Shown: piece after piece, positions 43,554 through 52,350 of the stretch
Position numbering within the stretch: the stretch's first letter is position 1
How the letters are laid out: the number at the start of each line of letters is the position of its first letter
Origin: Xiheicaenibacterium sp046351325
Lineage (GTDB): Bacteria > Myxococcota_A > Polyangia > Polyangiales > Polyangiaceae
Assembly: GCA_046351325.1 (NCBI GenBank)
Contig: JAXLYR010000002.1
Location: 248,001 to 312,000 of the forward strand
Direction of reading: 5' to 3'
DNA: 64,000 bases
The notes under the pieces: generated by a model
The model's input: the letters and a program-made list of their open reading frames with translations, nothing else
Databases searched by the model: none
What the model was told of the DNA's origin: nothing
Position numbers and translations under genes: made by a program

Positions 43554-45289
43554 CGCACACCTCCACGACGTCGCTCTGCGGCGACGAGTTCGATCACGTT
43601 CACGGGTTTGGGCGCGTCAGCGGGTGGCGCCGCGAAGGCCGCCGCGTTCTCCCAGACGCTCACGGTGCCGGCGCCGAAGCTGTACCCGACGAGTTCGAAG
43701 TCGAGCGGCAGGATGTCGGCGACGCAGCTCGTGTCGACGTCCGCGGTCGGGTCGTTCAGGAACTGCCCCGCGAGGGTCATCCCGCACACGCTGCCGTCGA
43801 GGGTCTGCGTGGTCCCAGGGTTCGTGATCGCATGTCCGACGCCTGCGATCTCGAGGTAGCTCTGATGGGGCTTCGCGTAGTGCGAGGCGAACGCGGCCGC
43901 GGGCCCCGCGGTGGTCTGCGCATCGAGCGCGCCCTGCAGCATGAGGATGGGCACGTCGGTGTCGGCGAAGGTTCCGTCGAGCGGGCCGCGGTCGTAGCGG
44001 GGCCAAACATCGTAGGCCGCGCGGTAGGCGAGCATCTGGCGAGACGAGAGGAGCAGGCCGTCCTCGGCCGTGGTGAGCTCGGCCAGAGAGGGCGGTGGCG
44101 CCTCGATCAGCTCGCCGGTGACGACGTTGAAGTGAAGTCCACCGCTGAAGGTCGCCGGGGCGCCGGGTTCGAGTGCGGCGTAGAGGTTCTCGATGACGGT
44201 CTGATCGGTGACGTCGCAGCGGTCGATGCGATAAGCGATCGCGGGGAACGTCCCTCGATCGACGCGGCTGTGGACCACGAACGCCGCGAGGAGCGCCTTG
44301 TAGTCGTTCTTGTCGAGGCCCTTCGAGGTGGGGCAGTGCCCTGCGTCGAGCTTGGCCATCAGCGCCTCGACGAACGCGACGGGGTCGGGCCCGAGCTTGC
44401 TCTGGCAGAACGGATCCGCGCCGCAGAGCTCGAGCAGCTGTTGGCCCATGGCGTCGATGTTCGCGTCGAACTCGAGCCACGTGCTCGGCTCGCCGACCAT
44501 CGAGTCGAAGATCACCCCCGTCGGCTGCGTGGGAAATTGCTGGAGATAGCGATGTGCCCAGCGCGTGCCGTAGGAGACGCCGTAGACGTAGACCTCCTCG
44601 CCGGGAGCGCGCAGTGCATCGATGGCCTCGCCGAGGTCGCGGCCTGCGCCGGTCGCGCTGAACTGCGAGAGCCCGTCTCCCCACGTGCTCGTGAGCGAGG
44701 GTATGCACTGACCGATCTCGCTCTCGACGGCCTGCGGATCGAGCGGGCGCGAGGTCACGGCAAGGTCGGCGAGGTCGGGGCAGTCGAGCGGCGCCGAAGC
44801 GCCCGTCCCTCGATGATCTGGAAAGTAGAGGTCGAGATCGTCCGCGACGCTCGCGAACTCGGGGCCCGTGAACAGGATCGACTCGCCGCTCGAGCCTGGG
44901 CCACCTTGCAGGATCCAGAGCTGGCCGCGCGCGGGCTGGACTGCTGCCTTTACGCGCTTGACGAAGAACGGGATCTTCTCGCCGTCGGGCTTCGACCAAT
45001 CGAGCGGGACCTCGGTGCTCGCGCACTCGGCGACGCCGACCCCATCGATGTACGGACACGTGTACCAGTCGAACTCGAGCTCGGCTGGCGCGGCTCCACC
45101 CGCGCCGCCCGAGCCTCCAGTCCCACCACCTCCATTGGCGGCTACGCCTCCCGCGCCGCCGGCTCCACCCGCGCCCGCTGCTTGCCCAGCCTCGCCCCCG
45201 ACACCAGAGTCGTCACCGCAGCCGAGCTCCAGACCGCTGAGCGCAAGGAGCCCCAAGACAGCGCGAGCCGCCCCCTTCAAAGATCGCAT
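43550..45289 (-). CDS. S33/TAP-like alpha/beta hydrolase lipoprotein
   Basis: A 579-residue secreted hydrolase. After lipobox LELGC and a Gly/Ala linker, the domain starts with FDWYTCPYIDGVGVAECASTEVPLDWSKPDG, the typical N-terminal part of tripeptidyl-aminopeptidase-like (TAP) enzymes. It continues with WILQGGPGSSG (oxyanion region), YFPDHRGTGAS, and nucleophile elbow GVSYGTRWA with the catalytic Ser. The C-terminal part has the acid and His in DVPILMLQGALDAQTT and GVGHAITNPG. It likely removes N-terminal peptides outside the cell. It is the first gene of a coupled pair with the Cys-rich lipoprotein. ATG at 45289 chosen over an in-frame TTG six bases upstream. Confidence 0.85.
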   Translation of the reverse strand: MRSLKGAARAVLGLLALSGLELGCGDDSGVGGEAGQAAGAGGAGGAGGVAANGGGGTGGSGGAGGAAPAELEFDWYTCPYIDGVGVAECASTEVPLDWSKPDGEKIPFFVKRVKAAVQPARGQLWILQGGPGSSGESILFTGPEFASVADDLDLYFPDHRGTGASAPLDCPDLADLAVTSRPLDPQAVESEIGQCIPSLTSTWGDGLSQFSATGAGRDLGEAIDALRAPGEEVYVYGVSYGTRWAHRYLQQFPTQPTGVIFDSMVGEPSTWLEFDANIDAMGQQLLELCGADPFCQSKLGPDPVAFVEALMAKLDAGHCPTSKGLDKNDYKALLAAFVVHSRVDRGTFPAIAYRIDRCDVTDQTVIENLYAALEPGAPATFSGGLHFNVVTGELIEAPPPSLAELTTAEDGLLLSSRQMLAYRAAYDVWPRYDRGPLDGTFADTDVPILMLQGALDAQTTAGPAAAFASHYAKPHQSYLEIAGVGHAITNPGTTQTLDGSVCGMTLAGQFLNDPTADVDTSCVADILPLDFELVGYSFGAGTVSVWENAAAFAAPPADAPKPVNVIELVAAERRRGGVR

Positions 45290-45369
45290 GCTCAAGGCAT
45301 CAGCACGCCGCGTACCAACAGGCGATGGCGGGCTCGGCCCGGCCCTAATCGGCTATCCTCAGCGGGTCG

Positions 45370-46884
45370 ATGACTGACGCCCCCCAAGAAGCGGGCCTCG
45401 TGCCGGGCGCCACGATCGCCAATCGATTCTGCCTCGAGCGGTGCATCGGCCAAGGCGGGATGGGCCAGGTATGGGCGGCTCGCAACTTACGGACCGGTAA
45501 GCTCGTCGCGCTGAAGCTGCTCGCGCGCGTGGACTCGGAGGCCGACCGACAGCGCATCGTCAGGGAGGCTCGCGTCCTCGGCGCGCTCGACCATCCCAAC
45601 GTGTGCGAGGTCCTCGACGTGGTCGATCACCACGAGGCCCCGGTGTTGGTTCTGCCGCTCCTGCGTGGTCAAACCCTGAGCGAGCGGATCGCCCAGCGCG
45701 GGCAGCTCAGCGTTCGCGAGGTCTGCTTCATCGGGGCGCACGCCGCGGCCGGCGTGGCAGCAGCGCACGCCGCCGGCATCGTGCACCGCGATCTCAAGCC
45801 CGCGAACATCTTCATCGAAGAGGCTGCGGGGGGGAGTGCGAAGCGCGGGGGGCGAGCGGAGCCCCCCGAGGAGGCTGCGAAGCGCGGGGGGCGAGCGGAG
45901 CCCCCCGAAGAGGCCAGCGCGAAGGCCGATCCCCTCGGTGGGGAACACATTCGCGTGCTCGACTTCGGCATCGCGAAGGTCAGCTCGTCGGAGCTCGACG
46001 CCGAGACCATCACCGCCACGGGAGCGCTGCTCGGGACGCCGGCGTACATGTCTCCGGAGCAGGTGTTCGGCGAGCGAAACATCGACCAGCGCGCCGACGT
46101 CTGGTCGCTCGGGCTCGTGCTCTACGAGGCGCTCACGGGCGTGCTCCCGACGCGTGCCGAGAACGTCGGGCAGGTGATCAAGAAGACCTTGAGCCAGCCC
46201 TTCCCCAAGGTGTCGAGGTTCGCGCCGGACACACCTGACGAGCTCGTGCAGCTCGTCGACAGCATGCTCAAGAAGAACCCGAAGGAGCGCCTCCCCGACC
46301 TCCGCCCGGCCATCGCTTTGATGTGCGAATTGGCTGGAATCGCGGTCCTGCCGTCGTCCGCGCCTGCGATCGACCTGCCGTCGATCGGCCAGTCTGGAGA
46401 CGCCACAGAGGAGCAGTCGGAGAACCCGCCGATGCGCGACGAGCTGCGTTCCACCGAGCGATCGAGCTCGTTTTTGAGCGTCGTCGTCGTGGGCGTCCTC
46501 CTGTTCTCCGGGGCGATCGGGGCCACGTCGTGGTGGACGCTGCGAAAGTCCGAGGCCTCGAGTGAGCCTCCTGCGCGCGGTGAAGCGAGCGAATCGCCTC
46601 CCCAGTCGACAGCGAGCTCCGTCGCGGTCGAGCCCCTCGGGCCTGGCGCGACCGAGGTCGCGGCTCGCCCCGTCGCCTCCAGTGCCGAGGTCACGGCTTT
46701 GGCTTCCAGCGCGCGCATCGCGTCCGCGAGCGCCAGCAATGCTCCGAGCGCGGTAAAAACAAACCAACCGAAGCAGACCGCGGCCGCTCTCGTCGGCTCT
46801 CGCGCCAGCGTCGCGTCCGCCTCATCCGAGAAGCCGGCTTCGTCCGCGAGCGCGACCGCCGAGGCCCTGCGAGACCGTCGCTGA
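45370..46884 (+). CDS. Transmembrane Ser/Thr protein kinase with loop repeat insertion
   Basis: A 504-residue Hanks-type kinase. Gly loop GQGGMGQVW (27-35), Lys49 in VALKLL, HRDLKPANIF (139-148, Asp141), DFG at 198-200, then GTPAYMSPEQ and DVWSLGLVLYEALTG. All catalytic residues are kept. Between NIFIEE (up to 151) and IRVLDFG (194) lies an extra stretch made of two 13-residue repeats (AKRGGRAEPPEEA); a normal loop here has fewer than ten residues. A membrane helix at about 374-392 (VVVVGVLLFSGAIGATSWW) is followed by a Ser/Ala-rich extracytoplasmic tail. It is divergent from the S33 hydrolase, 80 bp away. Confidence 0.92.
   Translation: MTDAPQEAGLVPGATIANRFCLERCIGQGGMGQVWAARNLRTGKLVALKLLARVDSEADRQRIVREARVLGALDHPNVCEVLDVVDHHEAPVLVLPLLRGQTLSERIAQRGQLSVREVCFIGAHAAAGVAAAHAAGIVHRDLKPANIFIEEAAGGSAKRGGRAEPPEEAAKRGGRAEPPEEASAKADPLGGEHIRVLDFGIAKVSSSELDAETITATGALLGTPAYMSPEQVFGERNIDQRADVWSLGLVLYEALTGVLPTRAENVGQVIKKTLSQPFPKVSRFAPDTPDELVQLVDSMLKKNPKERLPDLRPAIALMCELAGIAVLPSSAPAIDLPSIGQSGDATEEQSENPPMRDELRSTERSSSFLSVVVVGVLLFSGAIGATSWWTLRKSEASSEPPARGEASESPPQSTASSVAVEPLGPGATEVAARPVASSAEVTALASSARIASASASNAPSAVKTNQPKQTAAALVGSRASVASASSEKPASSASATAEALRDRR
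45838..45915 (+). repeat. Tandem 39-bp hairpin repeat inside the kinase gene, two copies
   Basis: Two copies of 39 bp (45838-45876 and 45877-45915) differ at two bases. Each has an inverted repeat with 7-bp arms, GGGGGGC and GCCCCCC, around GAGCGGA. The unit is 13 codons with no stop, so the kinase frame is kept. It lies at the same point of the kinase fold as the 84-bp array at 1487. Confidence 0.92.
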
Positions 46885-46914
46885 CATTCTTGAAACCGGT
46901 TGCGCACCCCTGAC

Positions 46915-46967
46915 TGCGCAGCCTCGGCTCAATTGAGCTGAACTTGCGCAGCAGCCTGCGCAGCCTC
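46915..46967. other. Intergenic palindrome flanked by direct repeats
   Basis: TGCGCAGCCTC occurs at 46915-46925 and 46957-46967, with further TGCGCAGC-like copies between. In the middle GCTCAATTGAGC (46927-46938) is a perfect 12-bp palindrome. The block sits in the 229-bp gap between the kinase and the lipoprotein at 47114. It may be an operator region or a transcript end; no U-run follows, so a classical terminator is not supported. Confidence 0.4.
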
Positions 46968-47113
46968 CGCGCAGCTGACCCGCTCAAAGCCGCCGATGCG
47001 AATGGATGGCTTGGCACGGTCGGTGCTGATTCCCGCCCAGTCGAGGCGTCGGGTGTCGCGGCTTTCGCGGCCGAGCCTCGCGGCGGTTTCACTCTGTCTA
47101 CCTTGGAGGTCAG

Positions 47114-48061
47114 ATGGACTTCTCCGGCTCGAAGAAACTGGAAAAACAGGGCTCGCGTATCAATCGGTTGTCTCGAGCAGGGCTCGTCGCGGGCGCGCTC
47201 ATGCTGTTCACCGCGGTCGGCTGCACGCAGTTCATGGCGCAGGGCGAGTTCGACAACGCGATTGTGGTGGAGACCCAGCGAGGCTGGCCGGAGGACGCAG
47301 GCGCCATATTGTCCGCTTCGACGGCTGAGCTCGAATATCAGGGCTACACCATCGCGGAACAGACCGGCTCGAAGATCGTCACCGCGAAGGGGCGGTCCTC
47401 GTTGAGCTCCAAACCAGGTACCTACGCTTACTTGGAAGTAAGCGTCACGCCCGGCGCCGACGGCACCTCTGTCGAGGTGCGCGAGTATCACCACCTGATC
47501 GACGACAATGGAAAGTCGCGCAGCTTCGATCAGCGACTGCCCTTCATGGAGTATTATATTCTGCGTCGGCTGAGCCCCGAGCGCAGCGGCAAGATCGAGG
47601 CCGCCGCGGCCGCCAAAGCGAACGCCTACCTCGCCGAGAAGGGCAAGCCGGCGCAAGACTTCAAGGTCCAATACGACCCGGATCGGTCGTCGAAGACGCT
47701 ACCGGCCAGCGTGGAGACGAGCACCGCCAGCACGGGTACTGGTCAATCCGGGGGCGCCTGTCAGCTGCCCTCACGCTTTGTCGCGAGCGGCGGCGGACAA
47801 GATTGTCCGGATGGGGTCTTCACGGTCACGCCCATCGAGGGCTTGGAGGGGCACTGCAGCTACGATCTGTCCTTTACGAACAAAGACGCCTTCCACCATG
47901 GTGGCTTCAGCCGACCGATCGGGTCCGATCTGGTCGACGGAGTGGGGGACATCGACGGGAGCACGAAGTCCTTCAAGGGGACCGTCACCAGCGCTGGTGG
48001 CTATTTCAGCGTCTTCGACCGGAGCGACATGCTCCTTTGCTCTTGGAACTTGGCGCCCTGA
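47114..48061 (+). CDS. Predicted lipoprotein, unknown function
   Basis: A 315-residue protein I do not recognise. The N-terminus is long and basic (MDFSGSKKLEKQGSRINRLSRAG) before the hydrophobic signal LVAGALMLFTAVGC, which gives lipobox TAVGC. The first half (about 45-190) is alpha/beta. The second half starts with a Thr/Ser linker and contains GGACQLPSRFVASGGGQDCPDGVFTV... and a final disulphide-type CSYDL...LLCSWNLAP. It ends 17 bp before the convergent FG-GAP gene. No neighbouring gene gives a functional hint. Confidence 0.7.
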   Translation: MDFSGSKKLEKQGSRINRLSRAGLVAGALMLFTAVGCTQFMAQGEFDNAIVVETQRGWPEDAGAILSASTAELEYQGYTIAEQTGSKIVTAKGRSSLSSKPGTYAYLEVSVTPGADGTSVEVREYHHLIDDNGKSRSFDQRLPFMEYYILRRLSPERSGKIEAAAAAKANAYLAEKGKPAQDFKVQYDPDRSSKTLPASVETSTASTGTGQSGGACQLPSRFVASGGGQDCPDGVFTVTPIEGLEGHCSYDLSFTNKDAFHHGGFSRPIGSDLVDGVGDIDGSTKSFKGTVTSAGGYFSVFDRSDMLLCSWNLAP

Positions 48062-48077
48062 GTACGGGTTCGTAGCA

Positions 48078-49583
48078 CTAGGGGCCGCATTGGGGGCCTG
48101 GCATGCACACTCGACCGCTGTGGTTGCCAAAGTCGCCCAAGAACGGGGTGTGGCCCACCATCACAGGTGGGTCCAAACCCGCCCCGGTCGAGCGCATCCA
48201 GAAGAGGGAGGCGAAGTTCTGCCAGACGACGTCGACACGCCCGTCGGAATCGAAATCGAGGGCGTGTGTCGCGTGCAGAGCCTCCATGTTGGGCATGCCG
48301 GAGCTCCAATCGGTGGGGGATTGGAATGCGCCACTGTCGGCGAGGGCGACGAGGATCGCGCTGTCCTGAAAGGCCACGAGATCCGCGTCGCCGTCCCCGT
48401 CGAGATCACCGACCAGATAGCCCTTCGAGGCGCTGGGCGGTGCGGCGAGCCAAAGGGTGGGGGACCCGAACGAGGCGCCCGCCGACAGCGCCACGAGCGC
48501 GCCGCTCTCCGAGATCGAGAGCAGATCCGCCAGGCCGTCGCCGTCGAAATCGGCTGCGAGCCGCGTGTCACCCAGAGCGCCGAAGTCGGGAGTCCACAGC
48601 GTGGGCACCTCGAAGCTCATACCGAGCGAGCGCCACACGCGCACGCCGCTCGACCCCCACTCCGCGAGGTCGTCGTCGCCATCGCCGTCGAAGTCAGCGA
48701 GTCGTCGCGCGTAGACGGTGGTCGACGGCAGGCCGAGCCAGAAGGTCACGTCGGGCGCGAACGTGGCTGGGACCCCGCGCTTCACGTCGATGCGCGCACT
48801 GCGCACGAGGACGAGGTCCGTGACCTCGTCGCCGTCGACGTCCCCCGCGATCGTCTCGAGCGCGCTGGCGAACCCGACCGCGAAGAAGTTCAAAGGCCAC
48901 GTCGTCTCGCCGCCGAGCCATGGCTCGACGAAGACCGCTTCGTCGCGCACGCTCAGCACCGCGGCCGCGCAGACAGGCGGTGCGCCGTCGCAGCTCTGAC
49001 ATTGGCCGTCCACGCAGAGGGGGCTCGTCCCTGGGCAGCCATCGTCCATCCAAGCGGTGCCGTCGCTCGCGCACACCTCGCGCTCGCCGGTCGCTGCACA
49101 TCGGGGAACGCCGGGCTCGCAGAGGCGACAGCCGCCGTCGCCCCAGCACTCGGGGAACGACGCAGCGCATGGATCGGCGCTCCACGAGCCGTCCTCACCG
49201 CAGCGCTCGCGCCCGCTCGGCGTGCAGCGCGCCTCTCCTGGCATGCACGCGGTGCATGCGCCGTCGCCGAAGCAAAAAGGCTTCTCGGCGGGGCAGGGAT
49301 CGGGCGCGAACGCGTCGCCGTCGCAGCGCTCGCGGGCGCCGTCGACGCAGCGTTCGTCCCCGACGACGCAGACGCAGGCGCCGTCGCTGCACTGTTGGTC
49401 CGCAGCGCACGGCGAGCCGACGAAGGCTCCATCGACGCAGACCTCGCGAGCGTCGCCGCTGCAGCGAGCCTCGCCCTCCTCGCAAGGAATGAAGGGCACG
49501 ACAGGCTCGTCGCACGCTTGGGAGCACACCGACCCGACGAGCAAGGAAACCATTGTGATGAGGCGGGTGCGCGTCGAGCTCAC
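48078..49583 (-). CDS. Cys-rich secreted protein with FG-GAP/VCBS repeats
   Basis: A 501-residue exported protein. A short hydrophobic N-terminus (MVSLLVGSVC) precedes five Cys modules, each of the form GEARCSGDAREVCVDGAFVGSPC. The second half has Asp-rich calcium-binding-like repeats: AGDVDGDEVTDLVLVRS, LADFDGDGDDDLAEWG, AADFDGDGLADLLSISE, GDLDGDGDADLVAFQD and ALDFDSDGRVDVVWQN. These form an FG-GAP propeller, seen in surface adhesion and enzyme-targeting proteins. The GTG at 49583 overlaps the stop of the RCC1 gene (GTGA). Third gene of a three-gene unit. Confidence 0.82.
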   Translation of the reverse strand: MSSTRTRLITMVSLLVGSVCSQACDEPVVPFIPCEEGEARCSGDAREVCVDGAFVGSPCAADQQCSDGACVCVVGDERCVDGARERCDGDAFAPDPCPAEKPFCFGDGACTACMPGEARCTPSGRERCGEDGSWSADPCAASFPECWGDGGCRLCEPGVPRCAATGEREVCASDGTAWMDDGCPGTSPLCVDGQCQSCDGAPPVCAAAVLSVRDEAVFVEPWLGGETTWPLNFFAVGFASALETIAGDVDGDEVTDLVLVRSARIDVKRGVPATFAPDVTFWLGLPSTTVYARRLADFDGDGDDDLAEWGSSGVRVWRSLGMSFEVPTLWTPDFGALGDTRLAADFDGDGLADLLSISESGALVALSAGASFGSPTLWLAAPPSASKGYLVGDLDGDGDADLVAFQDSAILVALADSGAFQSPTDWSSGMPNMEALHATHALDFDSDGRVDVVWQNFASLFWMRSTGAGLDPPVMVGHTPFLGDFGNHSGRVCMPGPQCGP

Positions 49584-51298
49584 GGTAACCCCGACTCGGG
49601 CCAGGTGACCGCGATAGGGGTGCTCGAGCAGGTCATCCCCGCATTGCCGAGCGCGCCGAACGCACCGCTGCCCCAGCAATAGGGCCGCAGCTCGTCTTCG
49701 ATGCGAACGAGCGCACACGTGTGATCCCAGCGAGCGACGAGCTCGACGACGGGGCCAGGCAGATCGACGGGGTTCGGATCGAGCACGGGCTCAGCGCAGC
49801 TCGGTGGGTAGGCCTCACCGCTCGCGGTGTCGGCGCATGGCCCGCCCGTGCCGAGCTGGCCCTGCGCGCTCTCGCCGAGGCAAAATGCAGTGTCCGCGAT
49901 TCGTCCACACGTGTGCTGATGGCCGGCGCTCAGCTTCGTGATCTTCCCCGCATCGAGTGAGCCGAACAGGAGCGGCAGGAAGTTCCCGAATATCCCGCCG
50001 ACGAAGCCGAGCTCACCGCAGCGACTGTCGCCCTCACCCATGGCCCCGAAGGGACCGACGACGACGCGGTGATACCAGCCACCAGCGACCTCGCGCGCGT
50101 TGGCGGTGAGGACGGTCACTGCGTACCCAGCCACGGTGACGAGGTTGTCGTCGAAGTAGTCGCCCAAGTCGAGCACGCCCCAGCAGACGAGCTCGCCCGT
50201 GTCGCGGACCGCGCACGTGCTCACGCGATCGCATGCGACGTCGACGACGTGATCGAGCGGCGCGCTGCCCGTCTCGTCCGCCGACACCGGCGCCGCCAAG
50301 TAACTCGAGCCATCCCCACCGAGCTTGAGAAACGTCGGGTCGCCCCAGCACTGCACGCGGCCGTCGATGAGGATCGCGCACGTGTGGTAGGTGCCTGCCT
50401 CAATCCGCTGGGCGGGAGCGTCGAGCGGGATGTGCGTAGGCTCGGTCACGGGCATCGAGCTCACACCGACGCCGTTCGCCTGCCCCCCGATGTTGTCGCC
50501 CCAGCAATAGACCTCACCGACGTTGTCGAGGACACACGTGTGCGCGACGCCCGTGGTGCCGGCCACGATCGGTGTGGGGAGGGCGATCTTGCGAGGCGTG
50601 AGCACGGAAGACCCCACCGCGCCGTCGATCTGCTTGCGGGTGTTCTTGCCCCAGCACCACGCGTTCCCGCAGCTCGTCGCCACGCACTCGAAGCCGTCGC
50701 CCGCGCCTGTGAAAAGGTGCGCGATGCAGGAGTCGTCGACGTCGCAACCCACCGGCTCGAAGCCCGTGCCGTCCGCGGCGCAGGTCTCGCGACCCGTCGG
50801 GGTGCAGCGGGTCGCGCCGGGTGAGCACAGCACGCAGGCGCCGTCCTCGCACAGGGGGAAGCTGCCAGGACACGCGTCGACCTGCGAACCGGAGCCGTCT
50901 TCGAGACAGCGCTGTCGGAGCCCACTCGTTGCGTCGCAGCTGAACTCCCCCGGTGAGCACACGACGCAGGCGCCCTCCTCGCAGAATCGATCTTCGGTGC
51001 ATGGCTCGGATTGCCAAGCGCCGTCGAGGCAGGTCTCGCGACCCGCGTCGCCGCAGCGCGCGTCGCCGGTGATGCACACGACGCACGCGCCCTCGTCGGC
51101 GCAGAGCGGAGCCGCGACCGGACACAGATCGCTGACAAAAGCCGTCCCATCATCATTGCAGCGCTCGCGTCCCGCGTCGCCGCAGCGTCTCTCGCCCGCG
51201 CTACAGACCGCGAGCTCGCGGTCGTCGATGCCGAGCAGCTCTCCGCACGCGGACGTCGCGATCACGAGGAGCGCGAGCGACGCGTAGCGGCGGTTCAA
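49580..51298 (-). CDS. RCC1-repeat lipoprotein
   Basis: A 572-residue surface lipoprotein. The signal ends with lipobox TSAC (ASLALLVIATSACGELLGIDD). The first 190 residues are Cys modules like those of the next gene (RRCGDAGRERCNDDGTAFVSDLC, and three more). The rest is RCC1-type blades: VAHTCVLDNVGEVYCWGDNIGGQ, GTYHTCAILIDGRVQCWGDP, AGHQHTCGRIADTAFCLGESAQGQLG and WDHTCALVRIEDELRPYCWGSGAFGALG, giving a beta-propeller. The TTG start at 51298 overlaps the upstream stop (TTGA). The similar Cys modules in two adjacent genes suggest duplication. Confidence 0.85.
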   Translation of the reverse strand: MNRRYASLALLVIATSACGELLGIDDRELAVCSAGERRCGDAGRERCNDDGTAFVSDLCPVAAPLCADEGACVVCITGDARCGDAGRETCLDGAWQSEPCTEDRFCEEGACVVCSPGEFSCDATSGLRQRCLEDGSGSQVDACPGSFPLCEDGACVLCSPGATRCTPTGRETCAADGTGFEPVGCDVDDSCIAHLFTGAGDGFECVATSCGNAWCWGKNTRKQIDGAVGSSVLTPRKIALPTPIVAGTTGVAHTCVLDNVGEVYCWGDNIGGQANGVGVSSMPVTEPTHIPLDAPAQRIEAGTYHTCAILIDGRVQCWGDPTFLKLGGDGSSYLAAPVSADETGSAPLDHVVDVACDRVSTCAVRDTGELVCWGVLDLGDYFDDNLVTVAGYAVTVLTANAREVAGGWYHRVVVGPFGAMGEGDSRCGELGFVGGIFGNFLPLLFGSLDAGKITKLSAGHQHTCGRIADTAFCLGESAQGQLGTGGPCADTASGEAYPPSCAEPVLDPNPVDLPGPVVELVARWDHTCALVRIEDELRPYCWGSGAFGALGNAGMTCSSTPIAVTWPESGLP

Positions 51299-52263
51299 AA
51301 GCGCCCTCCGACGGTGACCTGCTGCGTGCCATAGAGGTTCGGCGTGAACGTCGCCGTGAGGCCGATCACCATCCCGCCGACGGCGAAGGTGAGCCCGATC
51401 GGCACGAGCGTGCTCGCGACGGTCGCGGCGAGCTGCGCGTGGTGGCTGTGCGCGAGCGAGGCCTCGTCGGGACACGTCGCGGGTGAGCACACGTCGTCGG
51501 CGAGGTTCTCCTCCGCGAGGGCGTAGGCGCCGAGCGCAAAGCCGACAATCGCGACGGCCGCACCCCCACCGAGCGTCGCCCATCCGAGCGTGGCCCAAGG
51601 CTGGGCTGGCTGCGGCGGAGGCGGCTGCTCGATGCGAACAATTGCGGGCTTCTCGAGGATCGGGGGTGGAGCGGGGAGCTTCTCGAGAGCCGGCGGCGAG
51701 AGCGTCTGGCGCTCGCTCAGCTTGACCTCGACCTGCTCCTCCCATGCGCGATAGCCCGCAGCCTCGACGCGGACGTGGACGACGCCCGGGTCGACCGGCA
51801 GCGCGAGGTCGAAGCTGTTCCCACCGATCGGCTGATCGTCGAGGAAGAGCGTCGCGCTCGCCGCGTTCGGTGGCTTTGACACCGTTAGCTTCGGGAGCAC
51901 TGGCTCGAGCGCCGCGATGCGCTCCTCGGCGAGCGCTTGGCGATCCTTGCGGCCGTCGGCGCGCGCGAGCGCGAGCGCTTGCTTGAACTCGGTCCACGCC
52001 GACGCGACGCGGCCCTCGGCCTCGTGGCAGACCGCCAAATTGAGGACCGAGCCGGGCAGCGGGTCGATGCGGACGCTCTCCTCGAATTTGCGGCACGCGT
52101 TCGCGATGTCACCTCGCTCGAAGAGAGCCTTGCCCTCGTCGAAGAGAGCCTCGGCGACGGCGGGCGTGGGCGCCTGCGCACGAGCTGACGCGACTGTAAC
52201 CAACACGCCGATGGCCCCGATGGCCCCCGCGGCCCACTTGAAGTTCGCCCTCACGCCCGCCAC
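51295..52263 (-). CDS. TPR/PEGA membrane protein
   Basis: A 322-residue protein with a signal peptide ending ASARA. Residues about 35-115 form TPR-type helices (LFDEGKALFERGDIANACRKFEESVRIDPLPGSVLNLAVCHEAEG). Residues about 125-180 match a PEGA-like beta domain (SATLFLDDQPIGGNSFDLALPVDPGVVHVRVEAAGYRAW). A Pro-rich linker leads to two membrane segments (WATLGGGAAVAIVGFALGAYALA and LVPIGLTFAVGGMVIGLTA). The same architecture recurs at 59591. It is the first gene of a coupled unit with the RCC1 and FG-GAP lipoproteins and may anchor or sense them. Confidence 0.85.
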   Translation of the reverse strand: MAGVRANFKWAAGAIGAIGVLVTVASARAQAPTPAVAEALFDEGKALFERGDIANACRKFEESVRIDPLPGSVLNLAVCHEAEGRVASAWTEFKQALALARADGRKDRQALAEERIAALEPVLPKLTVSKPPNAASATLFLDDQPIGGNSFDLALPVDPGVVHVRVEAAGYRAWEEQVEVKLSERQTLSPPALEKLPAPPPILEKPAIVRIEQPPPPQPAQPWATLGWATLGGGAAVAIVGFALGAYALAEENLADDVCSPATCPDEASLAHSHHAQLAATVASTLVPIGLTFAVGGMVIGLTATFTPNLYGTQQVTVGGRF

Positions 52264-52350
52264 CTCGAACGACGACCTTGTGAAACCAGCATAGCTACCT
52301 GACTTCGCGCCCGATGTCAGGTGGCCTTCCGGGTTGGTTCGCCCCCCAAG

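Noticed and set aside
47778..49682. Long plus-strand open frame opposite the FG-GAP gene
   Set aside because: The minus strand encodes regular Cys modules and DxDGDG repeats; the plus translation has none.
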